Counted from the first letter of the stretch, positions 18,039 to 26,958 are shown. The stretch: DNA of 64,000 bases from Schauerella fraxinea (GCA_030849965.1 JAVDKL010000002.1:124001-188000), one strand, 5' to 3'. Program-made: numbers and translations. The notes: generated by a model from the sequence alone, not told the origin.

Positions 18039-19220
18039 ATGGGCCTTTTCGATACTGCCGACTTGCGTGCATTCCGACACGACGTACGCGCGTTTCTGGC
18101 GCGCGAACTGACGCAAGAACTGCGTGACGCCACGCGCGGCGGCCTGCATTTGTCGCGCACGCAAATGGCGGCGTGGCAGGCTATTCTCGGCCGCCAAGGC
18201 TGGGGTGCGCCCCACTGGCCGGCAGCGCACGGCGGCCCGGGATGGACGGCGCTCGAACGGTATGTGTTCGAAGAGGAGTGTGCATTTGCCGACGCACCGC
18301 CGGGCGACGTGCTGGGCTTGTATCTGGCGGGCCCGATGTTGATCGCCGCAGGCAGCGCCGCGCAATGCGCCCGATACCTGCCGCCGATCCTGAACGGGAC
18401 CGAGTTCTGGTGCCAGGGTTTTTCAGAGCCCAATGCCGGATCGGATCTGGCATCGCTCAAAACCACGGCTCGCAGGGATGGCGATATGTGGGTGATCGAT
18501 GGCGCCAAGACGTGGCTGTCCAGTGGCCATTACGCCGATATGCTGTTCTTGCTGGCGCGCACGGATCGGCAGTCAAAACCGCAAGCGGGACTGTCGATGT
18601 TCATCGTGCCGATGTCCACGCCCGGCTTGACGCTCGACCCGATTCTCACGATCGACGAAGGGCATAGCGTCAATGCGTTGTTTCTCGAAGACGTGCGCAT
18701 ACCGCTCGATCACTTGATTGGGCAGGAAAATCGCGGATGGGATTATGCGAAGGATCTGCTCGCGCGCGAACGGGTGAACAATGCGCAGGCGCCCCGCACC
18801 AAATCCGACATCGTGCGCCTGGACGCCTTGGCCCGCAGTCTCTGCGATGCCGCCGGCAAACCGTTGATCGAGGATCCGGTCGTGCGGCGGCGGCTGAGCA
18901 CGCTGACGGCAGACTTTATGGCGTTGGAGTCGGCGGTACTGGCGGTGATCGGGCGTCAGATGCGCGGCGAGGAACCCGGGCCGGCGGCGTCGACCTTGAA
19001 GATACGCGGCTCCGAACTTCAGCAGCGCGTGACAGAAACGGCAATGGCTTGGCTTGGCACGCGCGCGGTGGTGTTGAGGCCCGGCTATGGCGATGGCCCG
19101 TACGACGCCGCCGCATCGGGATGGATCGAACGGCATCTCTTTCGCCGGGTGGTCACCATTTATGCCGGGGCAAATGAAATTCAACGCACCATCATCGCCA
19201 AGTCGATCTTGGGCATGTAG
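18039..19220 (+). CDS. acyl-CoA dehydrogenase, large/catalytic-type subunit
   Basis: 393 residues with all three acyl-CoA dehydrogenase domains. The FAD-contact segment CQGFSEPNAGSDLASL (about 125-140), the TWLSSGHYADM strand and the C-terminal AGANEIQRTIIAKSILG are present. The sequence resembles the PimC/FadE-type dehydrogenases that work as heteromers. The second dehydrogenase starts eight bases downstream and lacks the normal C-terminal motif, which supports a two-subunit enzyme. It would introduce a double bond into the CoA ester made by the upstream ligase. Confidence 0.88.
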   Translation: MGLFDTADLRAFRHDVRAFLARELTQELRDATRGGLHLSRTQMAAWQAILGRQGWGAPHWPAAHGGPGWTALERYVFEEECAFADAPPGDVLGLYLAGPMLIAAGSAAQCARYLPPILNGTEFWCQGFSEPNAGSDLASLKTTARRDGDMWVIDGAKTWLSSGHYADMLFLLARTDRQSKPQAGLSMFIVPMSTPGLTLDPILTIDEGHSVNALFLEDVRIPLDHLIGQENRGWDYAKDLLARERVNNAQAPRTKSDIVRLDALARSLCDAAGKPLIEDPVVRRRLSTLTADFMALESAVLAVIGRQMRGEEPGPAASTLKIRGSELQQRVTETAMAWLGTRAVVLRPGYGDGPYDAAASGWIERHLFRRVVTIYAGANEIQRTIIAKSILGM

Positions 19221-19228
19221 GAGGCACG

Positions 19229-20302
19229 ATGGACACGCAGGATGTCGCGATGGTGATGGAGACGGCAGAACGTTGGTTCGGTGCGCAGGACGCCCCGGTC
19301 AGGCAGTCCTTGCCCGGCCTTGAAACGGCGTCGTTCCCCGATCTTGCCAATGGGGCGGCCGATCGCCAATGGCACGCCTTCGCGGAACTGGGGTGGTTGG
19401 CGCTATCCATCCCTGAAGGTGAGGGTGGCTTTGGCGCGGACCTGAGCACGGTATTGACGTTTATCCGGTTGGCGGCGCGTCACGAGTGTCAGTCGCCGCT
19501 CGACTTGCATCTCGTTCTCGCTCCAGTGCTGCTACACCGGGCCCGCGATCATCGAGAACGTGCAGACTGGGCGCAAGCTTTGATCGAGGGCGATATGCGC
19601 CTGGCGATGGCGGATGGGCCGCTTGCCGACCACGCGTCCGATGTCGTCACCGCACAAAGCATGGCGCTTTATGGGGGCCATCGGGCCACGCATGCGGTGC
19701 TATGGGCAGGGGGCGAACGGCTTATCCCCGGCGCTTGGTTGGTGAACGGTGAGGCGCTGGCTGGCGGCATTCAGCCCGCGCGTTGGCTGGACGGTCGCGC
19801 CAATGCCGTGGTCGATCTGCGTGACGTGGCCGCTCGGCCGCTGGATGTGGCGGGCACCCATTTGTCGGCCTACGCATGTGCGGCGCAAGTTGCCGACGCT
19901 TGCGGCACATTCGAGGCCGCGTTTGCGCTCACGCTCGACTATCTCAAGCAACGCGAACAGTTCGGCCGGCCGTTGGCCGCGTTGCAGGTGGTGCAGCATC
20001 GCATGGCCGATGTATTTTGCGATCTGCAACAGTTGCTGGCGCTGGTCGATCGCCTGGGACGCGAAGACGATGAGTGGTCGGGCGTGGATCCGGTCACGCT
20101 CGCAGCGGCCAAAAGCCACGTGGGACGCCGCGCGCTGCGCGGCGTCGGGCAATTGATTCAACTATCCGGCGGCATCGGGGTAACCGACGATTATCGCCTT
20201 GGCCGCCTCTACAAGCGGCTGCATGTGGCCGCCGCGCTGTTCGTGTCGTCAGAGGATGCGTTGCAATCGCTCGATGCAAAGACGGCGCTACTGACTGCGT
20301 AG
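19229..20302 (+). CDS. acyl-CoA dehydrogenase, small/partner subunit
   Basis: 357 residues, shorter than the usual 380-400. The N-terminal helical domain (WHAFAELGWLALSIPEGEGGFG) and the C-terminal four-helix domain (DYLKQREQFGRPLAALQVVQHRMADVF) are present, but the middle domain is diverged: no TEP-x-x-GSD FAD segment can be seen. The C-terminus reads LYKRLHVAAALFVSSED instead of the Y-x-G-x-x-E-I-q-R motif. It is probably the non-catalytic partner of the preceding gene product, as in PimCD or steroid-degrading FadE pairs. Confidence 0.82.
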   Translation: MDTQDVAMVMETAERWFGAQDAPVRQSLPGLETASFPDLANGAADRQWHAFAELGWLALSIPEGEGGFGADLSTVLTFIRLAARHECQSPLDLHLVLAPVLLHRARDHRERADWAQALIEGDMRLAMADGPLADHASDVVTAQSMALYGGHRATHAVLWAGGERLIPGAWLVNGEALAGGIQPARWLDGRANAVVDLRDVAARPLDVAGTHLSAYACAAQVADACGTFEAAFALTLDYLKQREQFGRPLAALQVVQHRMADVFCDLQQLLALVDRLGREDDEWSGVDPVTLAAAKSHVGRRALRGVGQLIQLSGGIGVTDDYRLGRLYKRLHVAAALFVSSEDALQSLDAKTALLTA

Positions 20303-20330
20303 CGCCGCGATCATCTTGCTCGCGTGATGC

Positions 20331-20424
20331 TTCAGTACGTAATGCCTAATTCCGTATCAGGCTTTAGTACGTGGCGCCTCAGTACGTAAGAGGCTTCCGT
20401 ACGTTTGATGCTTCAGTACGTGGC
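20331..20424. repeat. degenerate 16-17 bp tandem repeat around GTACGT
   Basis: Six head-to-tail degenerate units of 16-17 bp, consensus TTCAGTACGT followed by 6-7 less conserved bases. Exact GTACGT cores lie at 20335, 20367, 20382, 20399 and 20416; the second unit carries CCGTATCAG instead. The array fills the gap between two convergent genes, and its last unit contains the stop codon of the HpaI-type aldolase. It is not a CRISPR: units abut without unique spacers. Origin or function unknown. Confidence 0.7.
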
Positions 20425-21219
20425 CGAGCTGGTCGGCACGTCGCCGCTGGATTTGAATTTGGCGGCGACGGCTTCGGCGCCGCGCGCCAGGATCAACATG
20501 TCCATGGCGACTGCCACAAACAGTGCGCCTTTATCCAGCGCATCGCGGGCGCGCACTTCGTCCGTCAACAGGATGCCTGGCGCTTTGCCGCAGTCGCGGA
20601 TGCGGCGAATCGCGCTGTCGATGGCGGCCCGCACTTCCGGATGGCCCGTGTCGCCGGGGTGGCCCATGCTGGCCGAGAGATCGGCCGGGCCGATGAAGAC
20701 GCCATCCACACCGTCGACGTTGGCGATCTCTTCCAGACGATCCAGGGCCTCCTGCGTTTCGACCTGCACCAACAGGCACAACTCTTGTTCGCATTTTTGG
20801 GCGTAGTCGGCCACGCGGCCGAAATTGGAGGCGCGGGTCGAACCGCCCATGCCGCGAATGCCATGAGGCGCATAGCGAATGGCCGAGACGGCGGCGCGTG
20901 CTTCGTCTGCATCCTGCACGAAGGGCAGCAGGATGGTTTGCGCGCCGATATCCAGGTAGCGCTTGATCAGCACGGGATCGTTCCAGGCCGGACGCACGAT
21001 TGCGGTCGTCTTGCTTTCGCGCGCGGCAGACACGGCCTGCAGTTGGTGCAACATGCCGGGCACGTCGGTCGGCGTGTGTTCGGTATCCAGCAAGATCCAG
21101 TCGTAGCCGCAACCGGCCACGATTTCCGACACATACGGGTGCGGCAACGTGGACCAGATGCCGATCTGGGGCTGCTTGGCGGCCAGGGCGCGCTTGAACA
21201 GGTTGGGGGCCAACTGCAT
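20413..21219 (-). CDS. HpcH/HpaI-type aldolase (2-oxo-acid class II aldolase)
   Basis: 268 residues, close to E. coli HpaI across its length. Metal and substrate residues are visible: DTEHTP near 45-50, RPAWNDPVLIKRYLDIGAQTI (begins near 76; Arg of the substrate site), the Glu of VQVETQEA and the Asp of GVFIGPADLSASMG. The enzyme reversibly cleaves 4-hydroxy-2-oxo acids to pyruvate plus an aldehyde. No hpa genes flank it, so the physiological substrate may be 4-hydroxy-2-oxoheptanedioate, 2-keto-3-deoxyglucarate or another. Its ribosome binding site lies inside a perfect hairpin at 21227-21249. Confidence 0.88.
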   Translation of the reverse strand: MQLAPNLFKRALAAKQPQIGIWSTLPHPYVSEIVAGCGYDWILLDTEHTPTDVPGMLHQLQAVSAARESKTTAIVRPAWNDPVLIKRYLDIGAQTILLPFVQDADEARAAVSAIRYAPHGIRGMGGSTRASNFGRVADYAQKCEQELCLLVQVETQEALDRLEEIANVDGVDGVFIGPADLSASMGHPGDTGHPEVRAAIDSAIRRIRDCGKAPGILLTDEVRARDALDKGALFVAVAMDMLILARGAEAVAAKFKSSGDVPTSSATY

Positions 21220-21226
21220 GAAGGTG

Positions 21227-21249
21227 TCTCCTCGATGTTATCGAGGAGA
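21227..21249 (-). promoter_or_regulatory. hairpin sequestering the aldolase ribosome binding site
   Basis: On the mRNA strand of the HpaI-type aldolase, ten bases ending in ATCGAGGAGA's complement form a perfect 10-bp stem: TCTCCTCGAT (21227-21236) and ATCGAGGAGA (21240-21249) are exact inverse complements with a three-base loop. The arm nearer the start contains GAGGAGA, the Shine-Dalgarno sequence eight bases before the ATG at 21219. Folding would hide it. This suggests translational control, but whether the helix forms in the cell is inference. Confidence 0.6.
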
Positions 21250-21358
21250 AGCATCGCCCATCGCGAGGCCGCGGTCAAACATGAGATGGTGGTGAGATGG
21301 TCGTGGGATGTCGGGATGGCGCCAGCACGGTGTCGTTGACGCTATCCCGGCCCCCTTA

Positions 21359-21406
21359 CGGATCAATCATCGATCCGCATGACGGGTCAATCATTGATCG
21401 CCATTC
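21359..21406. repeat. 24-bp direct repeat, two copies
   Basis: Two adjacent 24-bp units, 21359-21382 and 21383-21406, share CGGrTCAATCATyGATC and then a CAT at the same offset, differing at six positions. Each unit also contains a small palindrome around ATGATTGAT. They lie in the 223-bp gap between the aldolase start and the DUF533 stop. The stretch before them (21282-21320) is itself a slippery run of GAGATGGT-like words. Confidence 0.6.
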
Positions 21407-21442
21407 GCACGTCGACGATTCGTGCTGACGGCGCGTCGTCAA

Positions 21443-22234
21443 TCAGGCGGTTTCCTGCTTGACCTGATTTTCCAGATGCATCTTCAAATCCGGATCGAGC
21501 TTCAGTTGGCGCGCCAGTTCGTCGAGATAGGCCCGTTCCATGTAGCTTTCTTCGTCGACCATCAACACGCTGGCCAAGTACATTTCGGCCGCCATTTCGG
21601 GTGTGGAGGCCGCCTGGGCCACCACTGCCGGATCGAGCGGCTTGGCGAGTTCGGCTTCGAGCCATTGGCGGTCGGACGCATCGCTCGCGAGCTTGCCGAG
21701 TTCGCCGTCGAGCAGCTGGCGTTCTTCCGGGCCGATGTGGCCGTCGGCCTTGGCCGCTGCAATCATCGCGGTGAGCACGGCCGCACTGTGGCGCTCGGCT
21801 TCCGGCGCGGGCAGGCGATCCATGGTTTGCGGTTCGCCTTGCGGGGCATCGGCTTTCTGCTGCTGCCAATTGCCGTAGGCGCGGTAGGCCAGCACACCCA
21901 AGGCCGCCATGCCGCCATAAAGCGCGACCTTGCCGCCTACCTTGCGCACTTTTTTATTGCCCAGCAGCAGACCGATCGCGCCGCCGCTCAGGGCACCGCC
22001 GCCAAAACCGGACAACATCGACGACAGACCGCCACCGTTGCTGGCGCCGCCGCCGCTTTTATTGCCGCCCACGCTGGCGAGCAGCGAGTTCAGGCCATCC
22101 GCCAATCCGCCGCCGCCCAGCCCACCTGCCTGCTGGCCCGGCGCACTTTGGCCCGGCGCGGACGATCCCGAACCGCCTCGCATGAGGCTTTGACCTTGTT
22201 GCAGTAGTTGATCGAGCAAATTGCGTGCACTCAA
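21443..22234 (-). CDS. DUF533 / TerB-like inner-membrane protein
   Basis: 263 residues, related to E. coli YebE. A Gly/Ser-rich N-terminal half (about 20-85) leads to a short hydrophobic segment (VALYGGMAALGVLAYRAYG, about 102-120) and a C-terminal TerB-like helical domain (about 150-260) with AKADGHIGPEERQLLDGEL, the acidic motif of this fold. The start is a TTG at 22234, accepted because GGAGAG lies six bases upstream. Function is unknown; the family is linked to envelope stress. The 24-bp repeat array at 22444 is in its upstream region. Confidence 0.82.
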   Translation of the reverse strand: MSARNLLDQLLQQGQSLMRGGSGSSAPGQSAPGQQAGGLGGGGLADGLNSLLASVGGNKSGGGASNGGGLSSMLSGFGGGALSGGAIGLLLGNKKVRKVGGKVALYGGMAALGVLAYRAYGNWQQQKADAPQGEPQTMDRLPAPEAERHSAAVLTAMIAAAKADGHIGPEERQLLDGELGKLASDASDRQWLEAELAKPLDPAVVAQAASTPEMAAEMYLASVLMVDEESYMERAYLDELARQLKLDPDLKMHLENQVKQETA

Positions 22235-22443
22235 GGCACTCTCCAGAAATCAAAAAGGACACGATACGACCGAAAGAGCCTTGAAAGGTTCAGCGGGGTG
22301 TAAGCAATGGAAAACGGGGCTTCGCATTGTGGGGAACATGCCCGGCGACGACGGCGGTGCCGGGCGTATTCGCCGCAGGTTACGTTCAGGAGTACAGGGA
22401 AAACTGAACGTATTCGCTCGCGTCACGAACGTGATTGAAAGCG

Positions 22444-22563
22444 GCCCCGTGCATCGTCGCGAGAATGGCGCCGTGCGTCGTCATGCAGAAGGCGCCGTGC
22501 GTCGGTACGCAAATGGCCCCGTGCATCGTCATGCAAGAGGCGCCGCGCTTCCGCATGAAAAAA
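22444..22563. repeat. 24-bp tandem repeat, five units
   Basis: Units begin at 22444, 22468, 22492, 22516 and 22540. The consensus opening is GCSCCGTGCRTCGTCATGC; units 1-4 match well and unit 5 is degenerate and runs into the fabI terminator. Because 24 is a multiple of three, all frames stay open through it and translate to an eight-residue repeat, but no start signal precedes them. There are no spacers, so it is not a CRISPR array. Confidence 0.8.
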
Positions 22564-22582
22564 GGCTCCCGAAGGAGCCTTT
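22558..22582 (-). terminator. intrinsic terminator of fabI
   Basis: On the minus strand a 9-bp stem AAAGGCTCC/GGAGCCTTT closes a TTCG tetraloop (a C-UUCG-G hairpin, an exceptionally stable type) and is followed by an uninterrupted T-run. It lies 36 bp after the fabI stop codon. Confidence 0.9.
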
Positions 22583-22617
22583 CTACATTGCCGAACGCGT
22601 CAGACGCTGGACGCGAA

Positions 22618-23403
22618 TCAGCCTTCCATACCCGGCACGACGGTCGAGAAGCCCGAATCGACGTGGGTGATTTCACCGGTGACGCCGGCGGCCAGGTCGG
22701 ACAGCATGAAGGCCGCGACATTGCCGACGTCTTCAATCGTCACATTGCGGCGCAGCGGGGCGTTGGCTTCGACGAACTTCAGGATCGACGAGAAATCCTT
22801 GATGCCGGCGGCAGCCAGCGTTTTGATCGGGCCGGCCGAAATGCCGTTGGCGCGAATGCCGCGCGGACCCAATGCCGTGGCCAGATAACGCACGCTGGCT
22901 TCGAGCGACGCCTTGGCCAAACCCATCGTGTTGTAGTTGGACACGACGCGTTCAGCACCCAGGTACGTCAAGGTGAGGACGGATGCCTTGCGGCCTTCCA
23001 TCATCGGCAGGGCGGCTTTGGCCAACGCGGGGAAGCTGTAGGCCGAGATGTCGTGCGCGATGCGAAACGCCTCGCGCGACAAGCCTTCGAGGAAGTCGCC
23101 TGCGATAGCTTCGCGCGGGGCAAAACCGATCGAATGCACCAGACCGTCCAAGCCATCCCAACGTTCGGCCAGCGAGGTGAACGTGCCTTCGATCTGGGCA
23201 TCGTCGCCCACATCGCAGGGCAACACGATGTCGCTGCCGAATTCGGTCGCATACTCGGTGACGCGGTCTTTGAAGCGATCGCCCACGTAGGTGAAGGCGA
23301 GCTCGGCGCCTTGCTGATGGCACGCGCGGGCGATGCCGTACGCGATGGAACGGTTGGACAAGACACCCGTCACGAGGATGCGTTTGCCGGCGAGAAAGCC
23401 CAT
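22618..23403 (-). CDS. fabI: enoyl-[acyl-carrier-protein] reductase [NADH]
   Basis: 261 residues from the ATG at 23403, the family's normal start ([13 protein letters not shown]) with AGGAAA upstream; a longer frame to 23487 is not supported. FabI performs the last reduction of each fatty-acid elongation cycle in the cytoplasm. The diagnostic SNRSIAYG nucleotide loop (about 16-23) and the catalytic Y-x6-K pair in [11 protein letters not shown] (about 156-163) are intact. The gene is followed by a strong terminator and appears to be a single transcription unit. Confidence 0.96.
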   Translation of the reverse strand: MGFLAGKRILVTGVLSNRSIAYGIARACHQQGAELAFTYVGDRFKDRVTEYATEFGSDIVLPCDVGDDAQIEGTFTSLAERWDGLDGLVHSIGFAPREAIAGDFLEGLSREAFRIAHDISAYSFPALAKAALPMMEGRKASVLTLTYLGAERVVSNYNTMGLAKASLEASVRYLATALGPRGIRANGISAGPIKTLAAAGIKDFSSILKFVEANAPLRRNVTIEDVGNVAAFMLSDLAAGVTGEITHVDSGFSTVVPGMEG

Positions 23404-23443
23404 GTTGTGTTTCCTTGTTCTATCTAGAAATTCGGGTGCGATA

Positions 23444-24850
23444 TTAGCCGCGTACGTTCGTGCCGGGAATACGCAATGACGAACCAATCTTCAAATTGGC
23501 GTTTTTGCCCTTCAAATTGTTCAAGGCACGCAACGCGTCCACGCTGGTGTTGTACTTCTGCGCGATGCCGAAGAGCGTGTCGCCGTTCTTGACGCGATGG
23601 GTGCGCACGTTGGGCTTGTTGCGCGGGTTGCGGTTGGCCGGTACGACGACGACCGCGCGCGTGCGCGACGACGATACGGCTTCGACCGCTTCGCTCGGCG
23701 TTTCGAGCGAAGCCAGTTGAACGTTGTTTTTGCCTGGCACCAGCAGCGTTTGCGCGGCGGCGGTGCGCTTCAACCCCGCCACACCGTTTACGCTGCGCAG
23801 CACCGATTCGCTCACGCCATGGCGCTGTGCGATGCTGGCGAAACTCTCGCCTTTTTGCGCGCTATAAACCTTCCAGGTCGACAGTTCGCCTTCATATGCC
23901 TCGATATTGGCATTGAAGCGTTCCAGGCGGTCGGCGGGCAGCAGCAGCGCAGGCGAATGTTCGCCGCGGATGATTGGACGGTTGAACGACGGATTGAGCG
24001 CTTTGAACTCTTCTTCCGGCATTTCGGCCAACTTCGCCGCCAGCGAAACGTCCATGTCTTTGTTCTTGCGCACCGTGACGAAGTACGGCGTGTTGCTCAC
24101 CGGCGGCAACGTGACGGCGTATTTTTGCGGATTGGCCAGAATGTTCTTGATGGCCTGCAACTTGGGCACGTAGTTGCGGGTTTCGTCCGGCATGTTCAGC
24201 GACAGATAGTCGGTGGCGAGACCGGCAGTGCTGTTTTTGTCCATCGCGCGACGAACCGAGCCTTCGCCCCAGTTGTATGACGCCAGTGCCAGATACCAGT
24301 CGCCTTGCATGTTGAATAGGTACTCGAGATAGTCAAGGGCGGCGTTGGTGGACGCGACGGGATCGCGGCGCTCGTCGAGCCACCAATCTTGCTTCAGGTT
24401 GAACTGGGTGCCGGTGGCCGGCACGAATTGCCACAGGCCGGCCGCACGGGCACTGGACAGCGCGGTGGGGTTGTAGGCGCTTTCCACGAAAGGCAGCAAC
24501 GCCAGTTCGGTGGGCAGACCGCGACGGTTGATCTCTTCGATCACGTAATACAGATACTTGCCCGCGCGCTGCGTCATCCGGTACATCGACTCGGGATGGG
24601 AGGCGTAGTAGTCGGTCCACTGCTGGGTGAGCGCCGTGTCCATGTTCGGGATCGCGAAACCGCGGCGAATCCGTTCCCAGGCATCGGTGGGCGGGTGGGT
24701 GAGATCGACCGTGCGCGAGGTATCGCGTGCGATATAGCGATCGGTGTAACCGGGTTGTTTGACTAGTTTTTCGTCAGGCTTTTGGGGTACTCCCGAGCAA
24801 CCGGCCAGTGCGGCAAGCAGCAGGGGAATAAAAAGTCTTAGCGCATTCAT
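23444..24850 (-). CDS. mltD: membrane-bound lytic murein transglycosylase D
   Basis: 468 residues from ATG 24850, where a lipoprotein signal begins (hydrophobic [13 protein letters not shown], lipobox cysteine near residue 16); the longer frame to 25057 overlaps gloB and is rejected. The SLT domain (about 100-250) has the catalytic Glu in [11 protein letters not shown] and the [11 protein letters not shown] motif. Two LysM peptidoglycan-binding repeats follow, near 340-390 ([19 protein letters not shown]) and near 415-465 ([17 protein letters not shown]). It cleaves glycan strands to 1,6-anhydro products from the inner leaflet of the outer membrane. Confidence 0.94.
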   Translation of the reverse strand: MNALRLFIPLLLAALAGCSGVPQKPDEKLVKQPGYTDRYIARDTSRTVDLTHPPTDAWERIRRGFAIPNMDTALTQQWTDYYASHPESMYRMTQRAGKYLYYVIEEINRRGLPTELALLPFVESAYNPTALSSARAAGLWQFVPATGTQFNLKQDWWLDERRDPVASTNAALDYLEYLFNMQGDWYLALASYNWGEGSVRRAMDKNSTAGLATDYLSLNMPDETRNYVPKLQAIKNILANPQKYAVTLPPVSNTPYFVTVRKNKDMDVSLAAKLAEMPEEEFKALNPSFNRPIIRGEHSPALLLPADRLERFNANIEAYEGELSTWKVYSAQKGESFASIAQRHGVSESVLRSVNGVAGLKRTAAAQTLLVPGKNNVQLASLETPSEAVEAVSSSRTRAVVVVPANRNPRNKPNVRTHRVKNGDTLFGIAQKYNTSVDALRALNNLKGKNANLKIGSSLRIPGTNVRG

Positions 24851-24857
24851 TGAGGCG

Positions 24858-25673
24858 TCACTTGAAGTTGTTCTTCCATTCTCGCAAAGCGGCGAATACC
24901 TCAACTGGCGCGGCGAGCGGTCTTTCAGCCCACACGGCGGCAGCTTCGGCAACAGTGGCTTGCCGGGTACGCAGGAAAGGATTCGTCTCCCGTTCGCGGC
25001 CGATGGAGGTCGGCAGTGTGGGCTCCTGGCGTGCTCGTAACGCCTGCGCATCGGCAAACGTTTTTTTCAGGGCGTGATTCGACGGTTCGACCGCCATTGC
25101 CCATCGCAAGTTGGCTAGAGTGTACTCGTGACCGCAAAAAACCAGGGTGTCGGCAGGGAGATTATTGAATTTATCAATAGAATCAAGCATTTGTGCGGGT
25201 GTTCCTTCGAAAAGTCGCCCGCATCCGCCTGCAAAAAGGGTATCGCCCGAAAACAGCACGTGTGCGTGTCCGGCCAGTTGACCCGCCAGTGCGATGTGCC
25301 CGGCGGTGTGGCCTGGGACGTCCAACACCTGCATATCCAGGCCCACTTCGGCGATCTCGACGCGATCGCCTTCTTTCAAAGGTACGTCGCAACAGGGAAG
25401 CCGCTCCGATGCAGGGCCGTATACGGTGGCCCCGGTCGCCTGCGACAATTCGAGCGCACCCCCCACATGATCGTTATGGTGATGGGTCAGTAGAATGGCG
25501 AGCAGACGCAACCCGGTCGACTTCAAGTAAGCCGATACCGGTGCGGCATCACCCGGATCTACGACAACGGCGCAGTCGCCTGCGCGGATGAGCCAGATAT
25601 AGTTATCGGAAAACGCCGGAATCGGCACGATGTGGGCGGCGCGGGCGCTATCCGCATTCGGCACAGGCTTCAT
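24858..25673 (-). CDS. gloB: hydroxyacylglutathione hydrolase (glyoxalase II)
   Basis: 271 residues. Metallo-beta-lactamase fold with the binuclear site motif THHHNDHVGG (about 63-72), a second ligand His in VPGHTAGH, and the Asp of LFSGDTLFAGGCGR. It hydrolyses S-lactoylglutathione to lactate and glutathione, completing methylglyoxal detoxification. The C-terminal glutathione-binding region contains CGHEYTLANLRWA. It is read divergently from the methyltransferase gene 18 bp away and precedes mltD, the usual betaproteobacterial order. Confidence 0.95.
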   Translation of the reverse strand: MKPVPNADSARAAHIVPIPAFSDNYIWLIRAGDCAVVVDPGDAAPVSAYLKSTGLRLLAILLTHHHNDHVGGALELSQATGATVYGPASERLPCCDVPLKEGDRVEIAEVGLDMQVLDVPGHTAGHIALAGQLAGHAHVLFSGDTLFAGGCGRLFEGTPAQMLDSIDKFNNLPADTLVFCGHEYTLANLRWAMAVEPSNHALKKTFADAQALRARQEPTLPTSIGRERETNPFLRTRQATVAEAAAVWAERPLAAPVEVFAALREWKNNFK

Positions 25674-25690
25674 AGAGAGGGATCCATTGC

Positions 25691-26464
25691 GTGGCTGAAG
25701 AGACGACGCCTATTGTAGAACTGGCCGAATGGCTGGCCACACCCCCCGGGCAATACGTGCTCGCGTGGGAGCGGGCGCAGTTCGATTGCGCCGTGGCGGA
25801 TGTGTTCGGCTTTCATGCTGTTCAGGTCGGCCTGGCCGAGATCGATCTGCTGCGCAACAACCGCATGCCGTTCAAGGCGTACGTGGGTGAAGTGATGCCC
25901 ACGAAAGCGGCGGCAGCAAAGTGGCAGGGGTGCGCGGTCGCCTATCCGGAAGCGCTGCCACTGGCTGCGCAGAGCGTGGATCTGCTGATCCTGCCGCATG
26001 TATTCGAATGCACCGACGAACCTCACCTGGTATTGCGCGAGGTCGAGCGGGTGCTCATGCCGGAGGGACGCGTGATCATCTCCGGCTTCAATCCCTGGAG
26101 CTTATGGGGCGCGCGCAACCAGATTCCCGGCATCGACCCGTTCTTGCCGCATCCGCCCTCGGCACAGGTGTCGCTGCCGCGCTTGAAGGACTGGCTCAAG
26201 TTGCTTTCCTTCGAGGTGGATCGCGGCAAATTTGGGTGCTACGCGCCCGCATGTGACAGCGAGGCGTGGCTCAACCGGTGGCATTTCATGGAAGGCCTCG
26301 GGCAGCGCTGGTGGGGGTTGGCGGGCTCCGTCTATGTGGTGTCGGCTGTCAAGCGCGTAAGCGGCATGAAAATCATCGGCCCGGCGTGGAAGAAGCCGCG
26401 CCAAAGCGCCCGTGTGGCCACCGCCGTCGCGCAGGCCAGGGCGGCGCGCAAGAATGCGCTTTAA
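25691..26464 (+). CDS. SAM-dependent methyltransferase-domain protein
   Basis: 257 residues, methyltransferase-11-like fold. The post-motif strands [39 protein letters not shown] (in the region 95-135) are typical, but motif I is diverged (HAVQVGLAE). It starts with GTG at 25691. This conserved gene sits between gloB and rnhA in many Burkholderiales; its substrate is unknown. The C-terminus is Lys/Arg/Ala-rich. Confidence 0.82.
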   Translation: MAEETTPIVELAEWLATPPGQYVLAWERAQFDCAVADVFGFHAVQVGLAEIDLLRNNRMPFKAYVGEVMPTKAAAAKWQGCAVAYPEALPLAAQSVDLLILPHVFECTDEPHLVLREVERVLMPEGRVIISGFNPWSLWGARNQIPGIDPFLPHPPSAQVSLPRLKDWLKLLSFEVDRGKFGCYAPACDSEAWLNRWHFMEGLGQRWWGLAGSVYVVSAVKRVSGMKIIGPAWKKPRQSARVATAVAQARAARKNAL

Positions 26465-26493
26465 TGGCGCCTTCGTTAAAGAATGAGAGCACG

Positions 26494-26958
26494 ATGACGC
26501 AAGAACAATCCGTCGAGATGTGGACCGATGGCGCCTGCAAGGGCAACCCAGGGCTGGGCGGCTGGGGCGCGCTGCTGATCAGCGGCACGCATGAGAAAAC
26601 GCTGCATGGCGGTGAGCCAGTGACCACCAACAACCGCATGGAGCTGACGGCGCCGATCGAAGCCTTGCGCGCGCTTACGCGGCCATGCACCGTCACGATT
26701 CATACCGACTCGCAGTACGTGATGAAGGGCATGACCGAGTGGCTGGTCAACTGGAAGAAGCGCGGCTGGATGACGGCCGACAAGAAGCCGGTCAAGAATG
26801 CAGACCTGTGGAAAGCGCTCGATGAACAAGTGCAACGCCATCAGGTGTCGTGGCGCTGGGTGCGCGGCCACAACGGCGACGTAAACAACGAACGCGCCGA
26901 CGTGTTGGCCAATCAAGGCGTGGACGAAGCCCGCAAGATGGCGAAGCAGCCGGCTTGA
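26494..26958 (+). CDS. rnhA: ribonuclease HI
   Basis: 154 residues from ATG 26494; an upstream in-frame ATG at 26464 overlaps the methyltransferase stop (TAATG) and cannot be excluded. The four catalytic carboxylates are present: Asp in [11 protein letters not shown], Glu in [13 protein letters not shown], Asp in IHTDSQYV and Asp in NNERADVLA. It removes RNA from RNA-DNA hybrids. The stop codon lies within a 7-bp inverted repeat (26948-26971). In related genomes dnaQ is expected next, but here 10 kb of sugar-uptake and efflux genes intervene. Confidence 0.95.
   Translation: MTQEQSVEMWTDGACKGNPGLGGWGALLISGTHEKTLHGGEPVTTNNRMELTAPIEALRALTRPCTVTIHTDSQYVMKGMTEWLVNWKKRGWMTADKKPVKNADLWKALDEQVQRHQVSWRWVRGHNGDVNNERADVLANQGVDEARKMAKQPA

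Larger units (their letters stand above)
22235..22617. other. 383-bp intergenic region upstream of the DUF533 gene
   Basis: Both flanking genes are read leftward, so this gap holds the fabI 3' end, its terminator (22558-22582), a five-unit 24-bp tandem repeat (22444-22563) and the DUF533 leader. A GCCCGGC/GCCGGGC hairpin can form around 22339-22367. No credible coding frame with a ribosome binding site is seen on either strand; the open frames are produced by the repeat. Confidence 0.6.

Noticed and set aside
22444-22563. CRISPR array
   Set aside because: The 24-bp units abut directly with no unique spacers, and no cas genes are near; the same applies to the other arrays.
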